A stretch of DNA of 64,000 bases from Bimastos eiseni (lineage: Eukaryota; Annelida; Clitellata; Crassiclitellata; Lumbricidae): NCBI GenBank assembly GCA_959347315.1, contig OY365807.1, positions 8,284,415 to 8,348,414 on the forward strand. The letters run 5' to 3'. Under the pieces are notes generated by a model. That model did not search any database and was not told the origin of the DNA. It saw only the letters and a list, made by a program, of their open reading frames with translations. Shown one piece after another: positions 56,771-64,000 of this stretch (within the stretch, counting starts at the first letter, position 1; every line of letters starts with the position of its first letter). Position numbers and translations under genes: made by a program.

Positions 56771-59700
56771 CTACAACCGACAGTTGATTATGCTTATTCT
56801 CATTCTGTATAAAAGGCAGATATGTGTCATCAGGAATAAAATAAATAGGTTATGAGTAGGGAATAATAGATTGTGAAAACTTATTTAGTATCTAAATAGT
56901 TTCTATGCCAATCTGTAGATGTGCTGGTCTGTGCAATGGCATAGTGGCACTGAACAGAGGAGAAATTATCATAAAACTTGTACCTATTATTATTATAACT
57001 CTGCTAAAATCAGGGTATAAAAGATTCTTTTAAAAATTAGACAGTTTTATTGCCGTGTTATTATTGCTATTTTTCAGGCATTGGAAGAAGTAGATAGTTA
57101 AAATCAATCAGAAAAATTAGGTGAAAGTGTTGAGTAAAGTTTAGTTGGAAGCATTTGCTTCGTGACAGTTAAATGAAGCAGGTCACACTGTCCGCTCTCA
57201 TAAGCCAGATTTTAACTTCAGGAAATGAGCAATTTAATGTCACAAAGAAGTCGCAAGTCTTGCAACAAGGTCAACACATTCCAGTCCAATGATTTCTACA
57301 ACATAATTATTGTATGCACAAGGAATCGGCAGATGGTCACTCATTAATCTATATTGCAGGTCATTGGAACAGACTCTCAAAAGATCTTTAAAAGATCACT
57401 CATATTTTGTGCTCGCCTCTCAATATCACCACTCCTCCTCCTCCCTGCTTGCCCTAATCTCTAGCAGTCTTCCACTTGTGATTGAAAACCAATCAGTCAT
57501 TATGCCAAAGTAAGTAAGTCATTTATGAACAGATCATAAGATGACAATGACATCAGCTGATTTATACTCAGAAACTTACAGTAAATGATGCAAAAGTCAA
57601 TTGCTGCTCAAGGTCATTAGTCAACTGCAAGATCCTTTAAACTGAGTTCTTATACGATACATATACAACGATGCTACCTTTAACCTCAACCATTATGTAC
57701 AGCTCACCTGTCCTCTCTTGCAGCCAATGGCTTCTGTAAAGCCTTCCAACAAAGCACAGGTCTTTGGCGCTCGGCGACAATTCTCCTCAATTTTTCTGCC
57801 TATGAATCAACCAAACAGAATCAAACACAGAGGTCAGTCAACTGCCAAACTACTTGCAAGGAACCTGACTGCAGAACCAAAGCACTGACACTTCAACAAC
57901 AAACTGTATCATTTGGCAAGTACACTCACGACATTAAAATGTTAAAGAAAAAGTAGAAAACAAAACACACCATCCATCCAAAACTAAAATTCATCAGTAA
58001 TTCTACTTAAATCATGACATTATTATCATTGGACTTAAAACTATAAGTTATTCTTTAAAAAACATGTATTATATATCACACTAAATAACTTGAGCATCGC
58101 AATTGCCATGTACTCTTTATAACTATTAGTTGTGATGATGAGTTCTATTCCTAAAGGCAGATCCAGTTATGCCATCCGGGGATGAGGTGAGTGAGGCGGT
58201 ATCCCAATACTTTCCTTGCAGACAATTATGCATGAGCAACTCGTCCAAGGTCGCTTGCAGTGGGCATGAACCTGCAATCTTCCAATTACAAGGCACAGCA
58301 TATACCTAGGCATCCTTGGATTATGCAAAAAGGCTTTGTAAATTTTGAGAAAAATCGCGAAATCACATAAACCACGGGTCCCAGTCATCAACAACTACGC
58401 CATCTGGTAGGTAAACTATAGCCCCTAAGCTAATAATAGCCTGGACAAACCAATTATAGTTGACACTGATCGAAATTTCCGAACTTTAACACTTTGAGTG
58501 CGACTGACGTAATAATACGTCATTCATTTCACATCGCAGCACGCGACTGACGGTAACTGGCATCATTCAGCATGCCCAACTACATTGCTATAAAATTGGC
58601 TAGTCAGCGTCCTGGGAATCTTTTCTATCACGTCTCAGATGCAAATATGACTGCCTGGAGCATAACGATGCATGCTGCTATTGTAACCTGAAGCCATATA
58701 TATATATAAATATAAATATATATATATGCGGTCTCTTGGCAGCCTTCTACGAGGCGGTCCGGGAAAGTTGTACCAAGGGAAAAAATATAGACACGTTATT
58801 TCTGCTGCACATGTCCTTCTAAGCCTGCACTCTGTGTTGTGCCATGTAATGAGGATTATCATTCAACTGCAGACTTTTAGCCAGGTTACTATAGAGTAGA
58901 GTACAGAACAGAAAAAAGTTACTATAAATTACAAATGCTTTCCAATATCTTCACATTACTGCTTATTGCTGATAGGGCTGCCGCGTGCTCTCAATAATTT
59001 CCGATAAATGCTAATAAGGCTGCCACGTGCAGACAATGATTGATACCGCGGGCAATGTGTTAAGCAAAAATTTGCGAAAACTTCATTTGGGAATATATGC
59101 GAAAACTGCCATAATCGCATAAAGCGCGGAGCCCTACACATACCACTGCAAGGTGTTAACTAGCTGTAGTATCCAGCACTTTATAGTCGCTTCTATATAT
59201 CTTGACAACTCTGGTCTGCATTGAACCTAATTCAGACAGATCAGGATAGATGGGCATACCATCTTGCCATCTTGTCAAATCGGGACAAGCCTCTGGCCAG
59301 TCATGCAGCTGTGGTGCAGTGCTGACTTAGTCACCATACCTCGTCTTAGTTTAAGATTGTCCACAAACTGCGCAGAGTTTAAAAAGGTGCTAAATAAATA
59401 TTCAACTACAAATTTACCAACATAGCAAGTGAACAATTATATCAGGTCTTATGGTTGAGTGACGGTGCATGGGCCACTACTCACTCAATGCTGCTGCTTT
59501 TAAGGAATGAAATCAACAATCAATGTTTATACTCATATACTCTTTCTTCTCAAGAAATGCCACAAAACTTACCTTTCACTTTGGCTTTCAAGGATCTGGA
59601 TATAAAACTGCTCTTCATCTGGCAACTAACCAACCTTGACTCAGATATGCAATTTCGTTTGATTCTACATGCGTTAAAAATGTTCATACTAACAATAATA

Positions 59701-62700
59701 CTGGTATCATAATAACTCGTCCTCATAGCGGACACGTATACTAAAGTGCTAAGATCACCTTGCGTGTAGAGTGTGAACTGTCTCCAGTCACCTTTGTCCC
59801 GAAGATCCTCATCCTCCTGCTGGAAAACTCCTCGAGCCTCATCAAGGTTTGCCAGGCCTTCATCTCGAATCGTCTCCCAATTCTCTTCCAGTTTCTACAA
59901 AATACATGTATCGCGAAATAAACAGCGATTGATTGTCTAAGAAATAACTTTTACGTTTATCAAAGTATTTCAATGTCGTAATTAAGACCCATTTCATTTA
60001 AAAGAAGAATAATTCACAAAAGTCAAATTGATGTTTGGTATTAAATCTGGTGAACAACTACATGTATATAGTTCGAGTGGATTGATGCTCAAAAGAATCT
60101 ATATGTTTTTTTAAATTTTAAATTATCAAACACTTTCAAAAGGATGCAAAGACAATTAATAATTCCTTGAGACTGTTGAACAGGTGTGTATAACTACAAC
60201 CATATTATATTTTTTTAAATTTGCATGCAAATTACTTATTAACATTATTACCTCATTGTCGATGACATCATCAACAGTATTTATCTATTTATTTATTTGG
60301 AGGACTTAAACAGCGCACCTTCAAGACATCTACTCAGAAGCGCTCTGCATCAGCAGCCACCAGAGCACATACCGTAAGGAATTTAGAACTTCCAGTCTGT
60401 GCTTTTGTCCACCAAGGTCGTGCTGTCAATCCATTGACATTGTAGATAGACCTCTGCCAGATGGACGTGAACACACCTTTCTCTGCACCAAGCCGATAAA
60501 CCTCATATGACTGCAAAGCAAATTAGAAAAACAGATCCAAAAAATGCTACATCACACTAAACACAGATCTAAGGAAGAAGATACTTTCTAAAATTGTTTA
60601 ATATTAAACAGCGCTTAGTCCAAATGGTTGAAGTTTACTCCAAGTCTCACTTAGTTTAATCAGACCTAGAAACCGTTGTCCAACTATCATAATTCATTCC
60701 TTACGAGAATTTGTGTATAGCGCCTCTTCAAGGTGACTACTCAGAGGCGGTCCCAATCTCAGCGTGGCCAAGTAAAACAGTCTTAAGATGAGAGAGGAAT
60801 GCCTGAGAGGGAACTCTAGGATGGAAGCAGAGCATCAAAGGAAGGCCATTCGAAATCAAGGGACCTTTAAACGATAACAACTTGCAAGTGATTTGCAGCA
60901 TGTGTTAAAAATCCACCAATTACTACTTTTATTTAGTGGACTGCTGCTATGGGTCAAGATTTCACAAAAGAAAACATTTGAAATAGACATGAAGAAATAT
61001 GCAACATATCTGTATCAAAAAGACAAAATAATACACAGACCATTTCAAGCTAACAGTGCAAACAATTCCATCAATACTTAGCTCCTTTACTAAAGTAAGT
61101 AAGTATGTACTTATTGAACCGCTTGCAAACACACTACCATCAGTTACTTGGGTGCAATCAACCATGGAAGGGTGTAAAGAAAACCTCAAAAAACTAGTCT
61201 AACAAACTTTAACATATTCTAATTACTTCTGTTGTACTGTAATCACAATGAAGAGGGTATTATATACAATCAAACGCAGCAAGACATTGTAATCTTCTGG
61301 CAAAGTCCCATCCAAACCTGTCTCAACAAAACAACTGAACAAACACCACAGACTTTGAAGCAATTTCCTACAAAGTGCAGCTACATAAATGCTGCATGCA
61401 ATGTTGAGATGAAAGTGGAAAGAGCCACTTGTCAACCCAAGTACGGACCTCGTTGTGCTGTCCGACACGGAAGAGAGCATCTCCAAGATGGAAGAAGAAT
61501 CGTCCGTCTATAACTCCGGGCGCATTGGATGCAATCCCCTGACGCATGTAGGGAATGGAATCCTTGTAATTCTTATCCGTTGTCTTAATTATGAATCCCA
61601 GGTGGACCATCGCAAAACCGTCCGACGCATCCATGGCAAGGACCTACACGTAAGGATACAAGTTTCAAATTTATATAGCCTCAGCACAGAGCTAATAATT
61701 TACATGCCGCGCAAGAGATTTAACCTTTCACAGCAACAGGCTGTGAACTGGCTTCCCCAACTGGCTTCCAAAGTGTCATATTAAATATCCACAAAATGTC
61801 AATAAAGGGAAATAGTAATAAAAAATTATGATCCAATGGGAATGAGTCAAAATTCCCAATGTTGTGATAGCAGAAGGTAGTCTACTTAAGGTGCAAAGTC
61901 CCCAATCCCATACTAACTTCAAAGATCTGTTTCCAGGAGCTTTTAACTCACAGTACATCTAGCACACTGGTTCCCAACCTTTTTCAACTTAGGGTCACTT
62001 TTATTTAGTTGGAGGACATGATGGGCCACTTTTATTTAATTGGAGGATATGATGGGCCACTTTTATTTAGTTGGAGGATATGATGGGCCACTTTTATTTA
62101 ATTGGAGGATATGATGGGCCACTTTTATTTAGTTGGAGGATATGATGGGCCACTTTTATTTAGTTGGAGGACATGATAGGCCACTTTTATTTAGTTGGAG
62201 GACATGATGGGCCACAGGGTTAACAATAATAATTTTACGCAAGAAAGAATACTTAAGTATTAGCTTCAGCTTACTGGCATAGACTAACTTTGTGACTAGA
62301 GATATACTAAAAACATATATAATTGTTACAATTGAACTACAATATAGTACATTTGCTGTTACTTACAGATGTCATCAAACTATAATAATTTATAAGGCTC
62401 TAGTAGAAATACTTATTCTGTGACTGTCAAATACTCATTTTTGCACGTATATTCTTTATATCTTTATTAGGTTGAGGGCCACCTTTTGAGGATGGCGGGC
62501 AACTTTTGGCACGCGGGCCACTTTTGGCCTGCGGGCCACAGGTTGGGAATTGCTGATCTAGCACTAGAGAATTGACAACTCACCTTCTCAAATGCTTGAC
62601 GCGCATCTTCAACACGCCTAACAAGTAGGAAGCTGACTCCAATGGCGTTCAAGAGCTCTTTCTCCTCCGGATAGATGTTGATCACCTGTTGCAATGTCTT

Positions 62701-63360
62701 GACCGCCTTCCCACCCCATCCTTAAGCAATCAGGAAATTGTTCCCAGGTTCATGTTATAATCGGTAAAACTTGCAACAATAATTCAAAGTTATGGAACTG
62801 ACTGCAATCTTTAAACTTTGAAAGAGTACATTACCAATTTACTTTTTAACTGAATAAGTGAGTGAGTGAATGAGCAAGTGAAGAAATGAGAAGCAAGTAA
62901 AGTGAACAATCCTTAATATGAGTGAGAGCAAGAGTGACTTACATCATACAGTTTACCAATAAATTATTACAAAAAAATACATGGACAAAAGAGGAAATTA
63001 CAGACAAATCAAACCATAAAGGGACAGATAATCACAGATCAAAACAGACAATCACAGATGTTGAAAGAACAAAGAGAGAAGCATATAAAAGGAGTTCAAT
63101 GTTAATTATCTTCTGAAATAACCTCTGAAAGACTGTCGCTCGGCACATATCTTTGCTGTCTTAATCGCCAGCGATTTAGGTACGTCGGGAAGAGATAGGA
63201 CGCTCAGGAACTCGGAAATCGCTTGCTCTAGAATAGTGTTACTCTGTTTCTGATCAGCCATCTTGTTCAATGCGTTCGCTTTGCCGTAGAAAGCGCGAGG
63301 ACTTTGCGGATATCGACGGATGATGGCGTCATACAGACTAAAAGCCTCTGTAATCTTTCC
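56489..63360 (-). CDS. aspartyl/asparaginyl beta-hydroxylase (ASPH type), C-terminal part, seven exons
   Basis: This 2-oxoglutarate/Fe(II) oxygenase hydroxylates Asp/Asn in EGF-like domains in the ER lumen. Exons are 63123-63360, 62584-62720, 61449-61643, 60373-60510, 59759-59894, 57708-57799 and 56489-56770. All have GT-AG borders and compatible phases, totalling 1218 nt or 405 residues. The first three exons carry TPR helices; the last four carry the catalytic domain. Iron ligands are His in WPHCGPTN and His in FEHEVW, and 2-oxoglutarate contacts include His in RAHLGL and Arg in SLRLVLIVD. Family hallmarks also include SIWQRSIYNVNGL, RPWW and LWHPEL. The N-terminal membrane anchor and first exons lie beyond the right edge, so the gene is partial. 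Its introns contain a SINE, LINE ends and a MITE. Confidence 0.95.
57708..57799 (-). CDS. ASPH exon: catalytic domain, cysteine-containing segment (92 nt)
   Basis: The acceptor is ttgattcatag|GC and the donor is GGACAG|GTGAGC. It completes a Gly codon from the previous exon and reads RKIEENCRRAPKTCALLEGF, TEAIGCKRGQ. Human ASPH has NENACKGAPKTCTLLEKFPETTGCRRGQ here. The paired cysteines (ENC and KTC) that form the domain's disulphide are kept. Confidence 0.93.
58165..58362 (-). mobile_element. tRNA-derived SINE relic in an ASPH intron
   Basis: On the minus strand attgcaggttcatgcccact contains a B-box-like ggttcatgccc. It is followed by gcgaccttggacgagttgct, the phrase type common in tRNA-SINEs of invertebrates. 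The A box is too worn to place exactly. The 3' limit is uncertain. Confidence 0.45.
58480..58525 (+). mobile_element. possible piggyBac-type element end
   Basis: TTAA is followed directly by cactttgagtgcgactgacg and an inverted gacgtaataatacgtc. This resembles piggyBac termini (TTAA target, ccctttgagtgc start). No matching opposite end was found nearby, so it is a solo or broken end. Confidence 0.3.
59759..59894 (-). CDS. ASPH exon: catalytic domain, first part
   Basis: The acceptor is tgtattttgtag|AAA and the donor is CGCAAG|GTGATC (phase 1). It reads KLEENWETIRDEGLANLDEA, RGVFQQEDEDLRDKGDWRQF, TLYTQ. It corresponds to LERNWKLIRDEGLAVMDKA...EDENLREKGDWSQFTLWQQ in human ASPH. The open frame is short and hidden among shadows. 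Confidence 0.93.
60261..60352 (-). mobile_element. LINE 3' end with AATA-type tail in an ASPH intron
   Basis: On the minus strand gatgtcttgaaggtgcgctg is followed by tttaagtcctcc and (AAATA)n. It matches the 3' untranslated end of the LINEs at 35278-35640 and 60705-60870. Confidence 0.6.
60373..60510 (-). CDS. ASPH exon: linker to the catalytic domain
   Basis: The acceptor is tttgctttgcag|TCA and the donor is CTTACG|GTATGT. It has 46 whole codons: SYEVYRLGAEKGVFTSIWQR, SIYNVNGLTARPWWTKAQTG, SSKFLT. It is one of the best conserved stretches against human ASPH (VWQRSLYNVNGLKAQPWW). Immediately downstream in the intron is a LINE 3' end with a worn AATA tail (60261-60352). Confidence 0.95.
60705..60870 (-). 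mobile_element. LINE 3' end (L2/CR1 type) in an ASPH intron
   Basis: The minus strand reads LSHLKTVLLGHAEIGTASE and a stop, then gtagtcaccttgaagaggcg and ctatacacaaattctc. This is the same C-terminus and 3' end as at 35304-35400. It is truncated at its 5' side. Confidence 0.65.
61449..61643 (-). CDS. ASPH exon: end of TPR region
   Basis: The acceptor is ttacgtgtag|GTC and the donor is AACGAG|GTCCGT. It has 65 whole codons. It reads VLAMDASDGFAMVHLGFI, DSIPYMRQGI and DGRFFFHLGDALFRVGQHNE, matching NDGFAKVHYGFI...ESIPYLKEGI...DGRFYFHLGDAMQRVGN of human ASPH. Confidence 0.93.
61965..62555. mobile_element. 591-bp hAT-type MITE with internal minisatellite, in an ASPH intron
   Basis: The left end is cactggttcccaacc; the right end reads cagcaattcccaacc on the other strand. 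The 8-bp sequence atctagca is duplicated exactly at 61957-61964 and 62556-62563. The interior has about seven units of a 31-bp repeat (gggccacttttatttagttg followed by gaggatatgat) at 62000-62217. Near the right end are gcgggccac motifs. There is no coding capacity. It lies 21 bp from the donor of the 62584-62720 exon. Confidence 0.88.
62584..62720 (-). CDS. ASPH exon: TPR region
   Basis: The acceptor is gattgcttaag|GA with a poor pyrimidine tract, and the donor is GAGAAG|GTGAGT. With the G from the previous exon it reads GWGGKAVKTLQQVINIYPEE, then KELLNAIGVSFLLV and RRVEDARQAFEK. It aligns with TLQRLVQLFPNDTSLKNDLGVGYLL of human ASPH. The upstream intron boundary is less canonical than the others. 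Confidence 0.9.
63123..63360 (-). CDS. ASPH exon: TPR region (first exon within the window)
   Basis: The acceptor is ggttttgcag|GGA and the donor is TCAGAG|GTTATT (phase 1). It reads GKITEAFSLYDAIIRRYPQS, PRAFYGKANALNKMADQ, then SLPDVPKSLAIK and ERQSFR. This matches the GKIEEAVNAF...KYPQSPRARYGKA...ASLPDVPADL segment of human ASPH. Frame continues leftwards into intron but similarity stops at the acceptor. Confidence 0.93.
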
Positions 63361-64000
63361 CTGCAAAACCAACACAATGGATAAATAATCGGGAAAGAAA
63401 GGTAATTGTTGGATTTTTATGTTTCTCAGTGAGAGTCCTTGAAGGATCTTTATGGATTTAAGCATATAAGCAACTAGAAGAAACAGAATAACAAATGCAA
63501 AAGATACTGTTTTCTAACTGATACCATTTTTATGCCCATCGTTTATCGTGCAAAACTAAGGAGGAAGAGTTGGTGAAACAGCAGAGAATGTGTTTAATAG
63601 TTTCCACAAGAAACTTCAACATGAAATAATTGTCCCCGTTGATGACTCTGAAATCTCAAACTGCAGCGAATTTTACAACCAATTCTGTCTTCAGTAGCTG
63701 AGAGATAATAAAAATGTTACGCTTAAGGCGTGAAATGGATGAAACTCTCAAAACACCAAAAAATATCTATGATCCAGATAGTTACACAGCACTTTTTAAC
63801 AAATTCACAAAGATATCATTGGGTTAATAAATCCATATAAAGCAGGATAGTTGCATCTGCATCACTATATGTCACTGGTAATGATGTACCTTAGCACATA
63901 TTTAACAGTTGCTAGATGAACATATCTTGGCAAATTCATATGCTAATCTAATTACATAAATAAATTCTCAAAATTTGAAATTTTTATATCGCTCTTCTGT
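63361..64000. other. ASPH intron sequence to the window edge
   Basis: I found no further ASPH exon here. The sequence is AT-rich. The next exon upstream should lie beyond 64000. Confidence 0.5.

Overview
The window is animal nuclear DNA: spliced genes with short exons and introns of several kb, very abundant microsatellites, non-LTR retrotransposons and small inverted-repeat DNA transposons. The element types and the gene structures fit an invertebrate, probably marine; the species cannot be fixed from sequence alone.

Two real protein-coding genes were found, both on the minus strand, by joining exons across canonical splice sites with matching phases. (1) A complete bone morphogenetic protein gene of the BMP5/6/7/8 (60A/gbb) type runs from the ATG at 52908 to the stop at 32358. 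Its six coding exons total 1332 nt and predict 443 residues: signal peptide, TGF-beta propeptide, RRKR furin site, and a 140-residue mature ligand with seven cysteines. (2) The 3' part of an aspartyl/asparaginyl beta-hydroxylase gene (ASPH type) occupies 63360 to 56489. Seven exons give 405 residues that cover the TPR region and the whole 2-oxoglutarate oxygenase domain; the N-terminal exons lie beyond the right edge.

Layout. 1-7.6 kb: no gene; one hAT-type MITE and long simple-sequence tracts. 7.68-15.80 kb and 23.83-30.18 kb: two direct copies of one segment (a diverged segmental duplication) that differ by several insertions or deletions. 16.4-23.8 kb, between them: a nest of broken LINEs (RT, endonuclease, an ORF1 and a PHD-finger ORF) plus a hAT transposase remnant. 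23.83-24.69 kb: a 40-bp satellite expanded only beside the second copy. 30.2-32.3 kb: a MITE, a weak retroelement trace and TA repeats. 32.36-52.9 kb: the BMP gene. Its introns hold LINE ends, a complete 954-bp hAT MITE, long purine tracts and, in intron 2 (about 36.8-39.2 kb), an unusual degenerate array whose recurring core resembles the 28S rRNA site used by R2 retrotransposons. 53-56.4 kb: intergenic, with a 209-bp uninterrupted AGAC tract. 56.5-64 kb: the ASPH gene, whose introns carry a tRNA-type SINE, LINE 3' ends and a hAT MITE with an 8-bp target duplication.

The two genes have no evident shared pathway: one makes a secreted signalling ligand, the other an ER-membrane hydroxylase of EGF-like domains. 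All identities come from reading motifs; no database search was run.
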